DNA from: Chlamydiia bacterium
GTDB taxonomy: Bacteria > Chlamydiota > Chlamydiia > Chlamydiales > JACKPQ01
Length of the DNA: 9,078 nucleotides
Assembly: GCA_030433395.1 (NCBI GenBank)
Contig: JAUILX010000034.1
Location: 1-9,078 of the forward strand
Reading direction: 5' to 3'
Shown here: piece by piece, positions 1 through 6,440 of the stretch
How the letters are laid out: every line of letters begins with the position of its first letter
Position numbering within the stretch: position 1 is the stretch's first letter
Notes under the pieces: generated by a model
Databases searched by the model: none
What the model was told of the DNA's origin: nothing
The model's input: only the letters and a program-made list of their open reading frames with translations
Made by a program: the position numbers and the translations under genes

Positions 1-286
1 TAAGCTGCATTTCAATATTCTTGCCAAGAAGTTTATCCATGCCGATTACACCGTGGATATTGATGCGAAGAATGACAGGTGCGCTATGCGGCAGCATCGT
101 GCGATTGCCTTCAGCATCAGCTGCAATGACGATTTCGGTAGAGGGTCCAGATGTTTTGTTGCCAAAAAAAACTAAAAACAAAAAAACGATAACAAAGACG
201 CCAATGAGTAAACCTGCTGCGCCACAAAATGCTTTAGAAAAGCTGCGCATACCTGATTTCAATAGGGTTTCGTTTGAATTGTCCAT
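1..286 (-). CDS. S49-family protease (SohB/SppA-like), N-terminal part, cut by window edge
   Basis: This is the first 95 codons of a gene that runs off the low-coordinate end of the window. The ATG at 286-284 is preceded by AAGGAA (296-291), a good ribosome binding site. The product has a short cytoplasmic N-terminus (MDNSNETLLKSGMRS), one hydrophobic membrane anchor at about residues 20-42, and then the segment PVILRINIHGVIG near residues 74-86. That segment matches the first core beta strand of S49 peptidases (signal peptide peptidase SppA / SohB), which degrade leftover signal peptides or membrane proteins as oligomers on the outer face of the inner membrane. The Ser/Lys catalytic residues would lie beyond the window, so activity cannot be judged. 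From memory, Chlamydia trachomatis has sohB beside npt2 and pgsA, which agrees with the neighbours here. The family call is fairly safe; SohB versus SppA is undecided. Confidence 0.75.
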   Translation of the reverse strand, partial: MDNSNETLLKSGMRSFSKAFCGAAGLLIGVFVIVFLFLVFFGNKTSGPSTEIVIAADAEGNRTMLPHSAPVILRINIHGVIGMDKLLGKNIEMQL

Positions 287-350
287 GGATTTCCTTATAT
301 TTGGTGTAGAAACTGTATACTATCTTATGAGTATTTGATGCACAAGTTTA

Positions 351-1943
351 TCAACGCCGGCTAAGATCTTTTAGAAGGTTACCATCAGGTGAATATAATT
401 TCCCTGCCCATTCTGAGATGTTGCGGGACTGTGTGCTAAAGTTGATTCCAATAACCGCAAGCTGTCGGTTTTGGTGAGAGTATTTTTCGCAGTAGTTTTT
501 AAGTTCGGCTTGCTCAAGAGCAACTGTAGCGTTTTGATCAACTTTTAGCTCAAAAATAAAAACAGTTTTTTCTGATTCAATGACAAGGTCTATGCGACCA
601 ATATTTGTTGAGTCTTCAGCGTGGGTTTTAAGCCCCATGCCCTCCATAAGGCTCAAGAAAACTGCATGGTAAAAACCCTCCTTTGCTTGAGTATAGAGTT
701 GGTAAGGAATTTTTGCGTAATAAGCATTAATCGCTTTGAAAAATTGAATTAGGTTATACGCATACAAGTCATTGCAGATTCTTTCAGAATGAATGGCTAC
801 CTCTGAAGGAAAACTTTCATCAAACTCTTGGAGCAGTGTGTCAAAAAAAGCGGTGCGAACTTCTCTGTTAGGAAAATCAATTTCATACAAGTCAAGCTTG
901 GGGTCATAACCGCTGATCGTAAGGTATCCCGTCTGCCACATTAGGGCCCTTAGATCAATCTTAGCGAGATTTTGTATGTCTAAAAGCTGGCTGCGTTTAA
1001 TTTTTGCATGGCTGAGCCAAGCAGCGGCCAAAGGTTTTTTTCTGATCTGTTCGATTAAAAAAGATGGCGTTCCACTGCTAAACCAGTAACTTCTAGAAAG
1101 GCCATCGTTGAGATATGAAAGTGTGGAGAAGGGATTAAAAACTAGCTCACAATCTTCGGAAAAGCAATAGCCGTTGTACCACTCTTTGATATGACTCAGA
1201 ACACGAGCATTATCGCACTTGCGCTTTGCTGCAATTTTCTCAATATGTGGACCAAAGACAGCTTCTAGCTCCTCTTTGGTATAACCCATCAAAGTCGAAT
1301 AACGAGGTGACATCGTCAGATCTTGTAAGTTATTAAATCCCGAAAAAAGAGAGACTTGAGCAAATTTACTGACTCCAGTAATGAATACGAGTTTCAAGTG
1401 CTGGTCTAATCCTTTTAAGGTTCCAAAAAAGCTTCTTAGAAGATCACGGTTGGAATCTGCTGTATCAGCAAGGTTTAAGTTGTCAATAATGGGTTTGTCA
1501 TATTCATCGACCAAGACAACAACTTTGGCTTTTTGAGAAAGTTTTTTTACCAAATCAGCAAGGCCTTCTTGCAGTGTAGGTATGTCAATTGTGATTTCGT
1601 AATTTGTGGCAATTTCTCTTAGCGTACGCTCAATGCTTTTTTCTAACTGCTCGGTTGTTTTATTAGGGATTTGAGTGAAATCAAAATGAATAATAGGATG
1701 CTCTGCCCATGTATAATTACTTGTACCAATAGAGCAGTCTGTAAATAAAGCCTGATTGCCCTTCAAAATTTCTTCAAGTGTGCTTATAAAGAGGGATTTT
1801 CCAAACCGCCGTGGTCGTGACATGAAGTAATATTTGCCATGATCGATAAGCTGCTTTGCGTCTGCCGTTTTATCGACATATGCATAACCACCCTCTAGGA
1901 TCACTCGGATAGATTGGATGCCGATGGGGAGTTTTTTCAACAT
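351..1943 (-). CDS. AAA-ATPase-like protein with C-terminal PD-(D/E)XK nuclease-fold domain
   Basis: About 530 residues, of the family with an N-terminal AAA-ATPase-like domain (PF09820) and a C-terminal PDDEXK_9 / DUF1703 domain (PF08011). Visible signs are YVDKT at residues 22-26, the family P-loop SRPRRFGKSLF with Lys49-Ser50, a Walker B strand VVVLVDEYDKP (Asp146-Glu147), and near the C-terminus GRIDLVI...FIFELK, giving the Asp452, Glu465 and Lys467 triad of a nuclease fold. Family function is not settled. It is expanded in host-associated bacteria, and nuclease activity or a mobile or defensive role is only inferred. The reading frame also opens with TTG at 1946, but AGAGGA at 1956-1951 sits 7 bases before the ATG at 1943 and only 4 before the TTG, so the ATG is preferred. 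The frame is intact with both active-site motifs. It sits 44 bases after the symporter gene and 64 before the S49 protease gene. Confidence 0.88.
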   Translation of the reverse strand: MLKKLPIGIQSIRVILEGGYAYVDKTADAKQLIDHGKYYFMSRPRRFGKSLFISTLEEILKGNQALFTDCSIGTSNYTWAEHPIIHFDFTQIPNKTTEQLEKSIERTLREIATNYEITIDIPTLQEGLADLVKKLSQKAKVVVLVDEYDKPIIDNLNLADTADSNRDLLRSFFGTLKGLDQHLKLVFITGVSKFAQVSLFSGFNNLQDLTMSPRYSTLMGYTKEELEAVFGPHIEKIAAKRKCDNARVLSHIKEWYNGYCFSEDCELVFNPFSTLSYLNDGLSRSYWFSSGTPSFLIEQIRKKPLAAAWLSHAKIKRSQLLDIQNLAKIDLRALMWQTGYLTISGYDPKLDLYEIDFPNREVRTAFFDTLLQEFDESFPSEVAIHSERICNDLYAYNLIQFFKAINAYYAKIPYQLYTQAKEGFYHAVFLSLMEGMGLKTHAEDSTNIGRIDLVIESEKTVFIFELKVDQNATVALEQAELKNYCEKYSHQNRQLAVIGINFSTQSRNISEWAGKLYSPDGNLLKDLSRR

Positions 1944-1950
1944 CAATTAT

Positions 1951-1956
1951 TCCTCT
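1951..1956 (-). promoter_or_regulatory. ribosome binding site deciding the AAA-ATPase start
   Basis: On the minus strand this reads AGAGGA. It is 7 bases from the ATG at 1943-1941 and 4 bases from an in-frame TTG at 1946-1944, so it favours the ATG. Confidence 0.55.
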
Positions 1957-1990
1957 TATATCGAAAGGATAGCAAAGTTTTTCTTCAAGA

Positions 1991-3196
1991 TCAACAAGCG
2001 CCTTTCACAGGTTCTTCAGCGCAAAGTTCTTTGTCGGTGATGGCTGTTACGCAGCTGTCAGACCATACGTTCAGGGCGGTTTCGACCATGTCAAAGATAG
2101 AATAAAGGGGGAGAATAAGGCCCATCAGTTCGAGGTGTACATTGAAGCTAACTAAGAAAGCGCTGGTGAGAAAATAGCAGCCCATGGGCACGCCGGCATT
2201 GCCAATGGCGGCAATCGATGCGATTGCAATCCAAGGCAGCATTTGAGGTAGGGTGAGCGCGTACCCTGAACTTGAAAGAACAAAGAGTACGGTGATTAGA
2301 ATAAAAGCTGCGCAGCCGTTCATATTGATGACCGAGCAAAGAGGGAAGCTGATTGAACTGACTCGTGGGTTGAGCTTGGCATTTTTTTCTGCACTGGAGA
2401 GCGCTAAAGGGAGGGCCGCGTTCGAGGATTTGGAAAAGAAGGCTGTGGCAAGTGCTGGGAACATGGCGCGTGCAAGTTTAAAGGGTGCAATTCCTTTGCT
2501 TTTGAGGAGAAGAGGAAGGGCAACTAGGCCTTGGATGAGGTTGGCGCCTATAACCGTACAGGCGTAAAGGATCAGGGGCTTAATGGGTGCATCGCCGCGT
2601 ATGAGCTGGTGGGCGAGTATAACAGTGAAGCAGAAAACGCCAATGGGCAAAATGCGTACGATACCGCTTGAGACTTTTAAAAGGGCTTGAAAAAGGGCTT
2701 GAAAAAAAGTTTGCAAAGGGGCTTTGTGCTCTTTGGGTAAACGCAGGACGGCAAAGCTAAAAATTGCTGCGATGAAGGCAACGCTGATGACATTATTTTC
2801 TGCAAAGGGCTGAATGATGTTGGATGGAATAAGCGTTTTTAAAAAGGATATGTAGTTTGGTAGATGGAGGTCTGGAGCGGGTATAGCAGGTAGGTAACCG
2901 GTGGCTTGGGGACTAATTTGAATAAAAAGGATTAGGGCAATTGTGGCCGATATGAATGTTGTAAGAACGGTATAGCTCACAATTTTTCGGAGCAAATGTT
3001 TGGCTTCATGCAAACTAGTCATATTGGTGACCGTTGCAACGATGGAAAGAAAAATCACAGGCAAGCTAATCATTTCCAAAAAATTGATAAACAGTCCAGA
3101 AAGAACTTTTGCAGAAACGAAAACGACAGGCTGGTTTAGGAGCCCGGCGCAAATGCCTAAGACAAACGCTAATAAAATAAAAATATTTGATTTCAT
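1991..3196 (-). CDS. SDF/DAACS-family sodium- or proton-coupled amino-acid/dicarboxylate symporter
   Basis: A 401-residue inner-membrane transporter of the glutamate transporter (DAACS, GltP/GltT/SstT) fold, full length for the family. N-terminal helices are followed by the characteristic C-terminal core: hairpin 1 with KSSNAALPLAL (about 256-266), TM7 with INMNGC (290-295), hairpin 2 with GNAGVPMG (332-339), and TM8 with DMVETALNVWSD (369-380). Aligned by eye to archaeal GltPh, Asp394, Asn401 and Asp405 are kept as Asp369, Asn376 and Asp380. The side-chain-binding Arg397 is Glu372, and NMDGT has become NMNGC. E. coli SstT (serine/threonine) also has an ETALN-like TM8 as I recall, so a neutral or hydroxy amino acid is more plausible than glutamate; this is inference. 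The ATG lies 9 bases after the Nudix gene stop with no clear Shine-Dalgarno, suggesting translational coupling. Codons around residues 165-172 contain a perfect 12-base tandem repeat. Confidence 0.9.
   Translation of the reverse strand: MKSNIFILLAFVLGICAGLLNQPVVFVSAKVLSGLFINFLEMISLPVIFLSIVATVTNMTSLHEAKHLLRKIVSYTVLTTFISATIALILFIQISPQATGYLPAIPAPDLHLPNYISFLKTLIPSNIIQPFAENNVISVAFIAAIFSFAVLRLPKEHKAPLQTFFQALFQALLKVSSGIVRILPIGVFCFTVILAHQLIRGDAPIKPLILYACTVIGANLIQGLVALPLLLKSKGIAPFKLARAMFPALATAFFSKSSNAALPLALSSAEKNAKLNPRVSSISFPLCSVINMNGCAAFILITVLFVLSSSGYALTLPQMLPWIAIASIAAIGNAGVPMGCYFLTSAFLVSFNVHLELMGLILPLYSIFDMVETALNVWSDSCVTAITDKELCAEEPVKGAC
2679..2702 (-). repeat. in-frame 12-base tandem repeat (2 copies) inside the symporter gene
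   Basis: The plus-strand unit AAAAGGGCTTGA occurs twice back to back (2679-2690 and 2691-2702), followed by a run of A. It encodes the repeated FQALFQAL stretch just before the conserved PIGVF helix of the symporter. Being a multiple of three, gain or loss of a unit would keep the frame. Confidence 0.9.
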
Positions 3197-3205
3197 GTTG
3201 TCATT

Positions 3206-3658
3206 TTACGACAATTGAGCGTTTTGGTCGATAGATATTTGCTTTAAGACAGCAATCTGGTGCTCGCTTAAGGTATCTAGGCTAACCCATTGGCCACTTT
3301 CATCGAGGTTGCTGTCATTAAAATCTTTAACTTCGACGAATAAAGTGATGGTATTGCTGTCGAGAGGATCAAAAACCTCCCGCATCCACTGCACTTTTGA
3401 TGTTTTATTTGCGACTATGCCTGTTTTATTAGCAAATTCTTTAATTGCGCAATCGCTTGGACTTTCTCCTAGCCTAAGGTGGCAGCTTGGCGGTGCCCAG
3501 TGCACTGTGCCGTTTTTGCTGGTGTGTTTAGTGACTAAAATTTTCCCATCTTTTACAGCGATTGCGACCACTCCCACATGTGGGAACGGCGGCTGAGAAG
3601 CAAACAGTGATAAAAGGCCTACTAAACAGACCACCAAAAGTGTTGGTACTCTACGCAT
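3206..3658 (-). CDS. exported Nudix-fold protein with degenerate Nudix box
   Basis: A 150-residue protein. Residues 1-21 look like a Sec signal peptide: MRR, then a hydrophobic stretch (about 4-19), then a small-residue region ending FAS with likely cleavage before QPPFP. No lipobox cysteine is suitably placed. The remainder matches Nudix hydrolases of the NUDT15-like layout: HVGVVAIAV strand, VHWAPPS, then LGESPSDCAIKEFANKTGI. Set against the box G-x5-E-x7-R-E-U-x-E-E-x-G-U, Glu65, Glu74 and Gly80 are kept. The first Gly is Cys59, Arg is Lys73, and the metal-binding Glu-Glu pair is Asn77-Lys78. Typical hydrolysis of nucleoside diphosphate derivatives is therefore doubtful; a binding role or altered chemistry is possible. 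A weak GGAG lies close to the ATG at 3658. The gene sits 37 bases after pgsA and 9 before the symporter. Confidence 0.8.
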   Translation of the reverse strand: MRRVPTLLVVCLVGLLSLFASQPPFPHVGVVAIAVKDGKILVTKHTSKNGTVHWAPPSCHLRLGESPSDCAIKEFANKTGIVANKTSKVQWMREVFDPLDSNTITLFVEVKDFNDSNLDESGQWVSLDTLSEHQIAVLKQISIDQNAQLS

Positions 3659-3695
3659 GGCTCCAAGCTTAGTGCATAAAGATTTGTAAAGTCAA

Positions 3696-4202
3696 CTATT
3701 TTTTTATAGTAATGCGTTCGGCTGTGAAAAGTTCGTATAGCGCAAAGATACCCATTACAATGAAAATGGTGTAAAAGGCTGTGGGAATTGAAACATTTAA
3801 AACGAGCGCAATCAGTGTCATAAATTGCACGGCTGTAGAAATCTTCCCCCATAAAATCGAGCGAAAGGGATAATTTTTCCATTTGCGTAGGGCTGTTAAG
3901 TAAATTGCAAATAGAAAAAGTGCGACATCGCGAGAGACCATAGCGCAAGCTTGCCATGGGGCTAAGTAACTTTCCATGAGTAAAACAGTCAGGCAGACAT
4001 AAACAAAAAATTTATCCATAACGGGATCTAAAACTGCACCAAAACGCGTTGCTGTGTGTGAGCGCCGGGCGATAAATCCATCGATGGAGTCTGTAAACAT
4101 GGCCAAAAGCACAGCCCATAATCTAGCCATTGGCGAGCCGTAGGCAAATAGAAATGCCAACGGGAAGCGGGCGAAAGTCAGACAATTTGAAAGTGTGAAC
4201 AT
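3696..4202 (-). CDS. pgsA: CDP-alcohol phosphatidyltransferase, probably phosphatidylglycerophosphate synthase
   Basis: A 168-residue integral membrane enzyme, close to PgsA length. It carries the complete CDP-alcohol phosphotransferase signature: Asp38-x2-Asp41-Gly42-x2-Ala45-Arg46-x8-Gly55-x3-Asp59-x3-Asp63, with all four metal-binding aspartates present. The N-terminal LSNCLTFARFPLA resembles the N-P-N-x-L-T-x-x-R start of PgsA, and WGKISTAVQ further on resembles the PgsA GKxxTxxQ segment. The expected reaction is CDP-diacylglycerol + glycerol-3-phosphate to phosphatidylglycerophosphate + CMP, at the cytoplasmic membrane, the committed step to phosphatidylglycerol. Another CDP-alcohol transferase such as phosphatidylserine synthase cannot be excluded by eye. 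Its ATG directly follows the TAA of the DedA gene (TAAATG, no gap), indicating co-transcription and coupled translation. From memory, Chlamydia has a pgsA gene next to npt2. Confidence 0.85.
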   Translation of the reverse strand: MFTLSNCLTFARFPLAFLFAYGSPMARLWAVLLAMFTDSIDGFIARRSHTATRFGAVLDPVMDKFFVYVCLTVLLMESYLAPWQACAMVSRDVALFLFAIYLTALRKWKNYPFRSILWGKISTAVQFMTLIALVLNVSIPTAFYTIFIVMGIFALYELFTAERITIKK

Positions 4203-4811
4203 TTACTTTGACGCTTTTTTCTTCTTTTTATACCAAAGTATAGAGATTACAGCCAAGGCGAATGCGCTAAATATTGCAATATTGAATGTTTTAAGGTTGG
4301 ACATGAGCGTAGCGCTGTTAGCACAGGCAAAGTAAAAAACAGTGAACGAAGCTGTAGCCCAGATAGTGCAAGCGATCCCATCAAAGAGCAAAAACTTTTT
4401 AAATGACATGCGGCTTAGACCAGAGCTCATAAACATGCAATTGCGTACGCCAAACGGAATGAAGCGCCCAACAATGAATGTCCAGAGGCCATATTTTTGA
4501 TAAAAATGCTTGGATTTTTCAAGTCGTTTTTCGTTAAATGTTGCGTGGAAAAAACGCAAACGCATGAGCCTGGGTCCAAGCTTGCGCCCTAACCAATAGG
4601 CGATCCATGCAGAGATTAAACAACCGCTTAGCGTAAAAGCAAAAATCTGAAAAATATTTTCGGGCATGATGTGAGCTGCGAGCAGTGCGCTGCAAATCAT
4701 CATCAAATCGATGCTAATGGGGATATTTAAGCCCGCTAGGAGAATAGATCCAAAAATGAGCCAGTGAGCATAATCTTTGTGCTGGACAATGAGATCAGTG
4801 AGTGCTTCCAT
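4203..4811 (-). CDS. DedA/VTT-family inner-membrane protein
   Basis: A 202-residue polytopic membrane protein of the DedA (SNARE-associated/VTT, PF09335) family, usual length about 200. The diagnostic segment is YGLWTFIVGRFIPFGVR (107-123), then SSGLSRMSFKKFLLFD, matching the family GRFxPxxR...AGxxxMxxxxF core. YWLGRKLG is at 72-79, and the protein ends in a lysine-rich tail. Family members include undecaprenyl-phosphate or phospholipid flippases and proton-motive-force-dependent proteins (YqjA, YghB); the substrate here is unknown. Two oddities appear by eye. The first re-entrant loop reads GLNIPISIDLMM, keeping one acidic residue (Asp35) but lacking the usual Glu before the Pro. The two conserved arginines (116 and 123) are spaced 7 apart rather than the usual 6. 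It lies 4 bases after the NTT gene and directly abuts pgsA, so a joint role in membrane lipid supply is plausible. Confidence 0.87.
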   Translation of the reverse strand: MEALTDLIVQHKDYAHWLIFGSILLAGLNIPISIDLMMICSALLAAHIMPENIFQIFAFTLSGCLISAWIAYWLGRKLGPRLMRLRFFHATFNEKRLEKSKHFYQKYGLWTFIVGRFIPFGVRNCMFMSSGLSRMSFKKFLLFDGIACTIWATASFTVFYFACANSATLMSNLKTFNIAIFSAFALAVISILWYKKKKKASK

Positions 4812-4815
4812 ATTT

Positions 4816-6339
4816 TCACGTTGCTATAGGTTGCGGATCGGCTTTCGGGTCAGTAGCTGGTGGCTCGGATTGAGAAACTTCTTGGAATTTATGGCCAAGG
4901 GATTTGACTGCTGCTATCCACCCACCGACAACCAAAAAGAGCAAGACAGCTATATAAGGCGTGCTAAGTGAAATGCTGCCGAAAATCATTAAGAAGCCTT
5001 GATGAAGGAGCGACCCTCCGGATTTTCCAAGTCGTGATCCAACTCCATCGATTGCGGATTTACCTTTGAGTTTAGATTCTTGAGTCAGGGGAACAAAAGA
5101 CAATTCTTTTGTGGCATCGAAAACAGTGTATTTGCTCGCCCTTGCAAAGCAGTTTTGAACAGCACCGAGAAAAACACCTAGGGCAAGAGGTGTCATACCA
5201 AATAATCCCGCAACAGAGACCCATCCACTGTTATGTAGTAGCAAGACTGAGAAAAATGCAATGCCTGTAACGCACATGATTACCGGAGTGATAAGAGCGC
5301 TAAAGGTCCACCCCATTTTGCGCATGCTGGCTCCTGTGACAAAAATTGCCATGAAGGTTGAAAGCACACCCATCATAGCAACGACACGTCCCATATAGGC
5401 ATTGTAGTCAGCGGGATTAGGGCAGAGCAATTTAAGTTGGTCTTTCCAAACAACCTCAATCATATTCAGTGAGATGTTATAGGCCAGTACCACAACTGCA
5501 ATGCAAATGAGATAGGGCGATTTAGCAAGGTATCCAAAGCTTTCCCTTAGACCCAGTTTAATTTTAGGTTTTGAGCGACCTTCTTTGGCCTGCTCGGGAT
5601 CGATCACTGAGCGGCAGTACCATCTGTAAATGAGCATGGAAAGGAGGCCAATTGCAATGAGCACGCCCGTAATGAGCATCAATGAAATACCCCAAGGATC
5701 TGCTGCTTTGCTTAATTTGCTTGCTATCCAGCCACTCGATAAAGATGCAGAGGCCCATCCTGCAAAAATTGAGGCAAAATTGGCTCCAAGTCCGTAGACT
5801 GCATAAAACCTTTTAGCATCATTTACATTGGTTACTTGGTTTGCAAATCCCCAAAAGAGGACAGTCATAACCATTGTTCCCCAAAGCTCGCTCATGACAT
5901 AAAAGAGGGTAAATGTCCAATTGCGAAACATTGCGACTAGACCGTTAAAGCCCTTAGGTAGAGAAGCCTGCAAAGTGTCTGCTAATCCGTGGGGGTGTAA
6001 AACGTCTTGAAGGGGATAGAGAACAAAGCCAAATATGGCAAAAAAAGCTAAAAAACCAGTGATCATGATGTAAAATGTTCGGTCGCGACCAAAGCGGTTA
6101 GATAGCCGAGTGAAGAGAAAAGTCGCCAGCAGAGCCATGGGGAGAATTGCCCAAACTTTAATAAAAGGGATGGCTTCTGCTCCAGATGATGGAGCTGTGA
6201 TGATTAGAGCGTCTTTAGCGCCTCGTAAGAGGCTGTAATTGAAACAAACTAAAGCATAGATAACAAGAAGGGGAAGGAAGCGTTTAAGCTCAAAGCGGTG
6301 TAGGGGCCAAATCCATCGGCGCCACCGGCTAAATTCCAT
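4816..6339 (-). CDS. NTT-family nucleotide transporter (ATP:ADP antiporter or NTP:H+ symporter)
   Basis: A 507-residue, roughly 12-helix inner-membrane carrier of the bacterial/plastid NTT (TLC) family, full length. Diagnostic segments are LLRGAKDALI with Lys42, GAEAIPFIKVW (53-63), and NWTFTLFYVMSELWG with Glu151, followed by FWGFANQVT, DAKRFYAVYGLGAN, MIEVVWKDQLK (about 290) and the late GKSAIDGVGSRLGKSGG. The family imports host ATP against ADP or imports nucleoside triphosphates with protons, and is found in chlamydiae, rickettsiae and other intracellular bacteria. Which substrate applies here cannot be read by eye. The nearby pgsA and S49 protease genes recall the npt2 locus of Chlamydia trachomatis, which would favour an Npt2-like NTP/H+ symporter, but this is inference from remembered synteny. 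AAGG (6348-6345) lies 5 bases before the ATG. A strong promoter lies upstream, and this is probably the first gene of an operon with DedA and pgsA. Confidence 0.95.
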   Translation of the reverse strand: MEFSRWRRWIWPLHRFELKRFLPLLVIYALVCFNYSLLRGAKDALIITAPSSGAEAIPFIKVWAILPMALLATFLFTRLSNRFGRDRTFYIMITGFLAFFAIFGFVLYPLQDVLHPHGLADTLQASLPKGFNGLVAMFRNWTFTLFYVMSELWGTMVMTVLFWGFANQVTNVNDAKRFYAVYGLGANFASIFAGWASASLSSGWIASKLSKAADPWGISLMLITGVLIAIGLLSMLIYRWYCRSVIDPEQAKEGRSKPKIKLGLRESFGYLAKSPYLICIAVVVLAYNISLNMIEVVWKDQLKLLCPNPADYNAYMGRVVAMMGVLSTFMAIFVTGASMRKMGWTFSALITPVIMCVTGIAFFSVLLLHNSGWVSVAGLFGMTPLALGVFLGAVQNCFARASKYTVFDATKELSFVPLTQESKLKGKSAIDGVGSRLGKSGGSLLHQGFLMIFGSISLSTPYIAVLLFLVVGGWIAAVKSLGHKFQEVSQSEPPATDPKADPQPIAT

Positions 6340-6397
6340 GAGTACCTTGTTTCAATGTTATTCCCATATGGAGGGTGCTTCAACTTGTACCTCTCTC

Positions 6398-6425
6398 ATT
6401 ATACATAAATAAACCTTCACTTCAA
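6398..6425 (-). promoter_or_regulatory. sigma70-type promoter for the NTT-DedA-pgsA operon
   Basis: On the minus strand: -35 TTGAAG (6425-6420, 4 of 6 to TTGACA), a 16-base spacer, and -10 TATAAT (6403-6398, perfect). The expected start is near 6391, giving a leader of about 50 bases before the NTT ATG. It lies in the only gap over 70 bases in the window (6340-6440). I see no clear operator or riboswitch in the leader. Chlamydial sigma66 recognises sigma70-like sites, so it is expected to work there. Confidence 0.7.
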
Positions 6426-6440
6426 GACAAAGACTTTATT

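Noticed and set aside
21..338. Plus-strand open frame of about 105 codons at the low end
   Set aside because: It lies opposite the S49 protease start, which has a ribosome binding site, a membrane anchor and family sequence. The plus-strand product shows no recognisable features.
287..350. Promoter or terminator between the AAA-ATPase and S49 protease genes
   Set aside because: The gap is AT-rich with TATACA-like sequence, but no -35 fits at 15-19 bases, and only a 4-bp inverted repeat is seen near the stop codon.
1947..1990. TATAAG upstream of the AAA-ATPase gene as a -10 box
   Set aside because: It directly abuts the ribosome binding site, so a transcript would begin after it. The TTGAAG upstream is 22 bases away, too far.
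3572..3585. Perfect 14-base palindrome TCCCACATGTGGGA
   Set aside because: It is inside the Nudix coding region and has no partner site. A 14-base palindrome is expected about once in several kilobases to tens of kilobases by chance.
3666..3695. Promoter-like TTGACT-18-TAAGCT before the Nudix gene (minus strand)
   Set aside because: The -10 is poor, and transcription would start almost at the ATG, downstream of the only candidate ribosome binding site.
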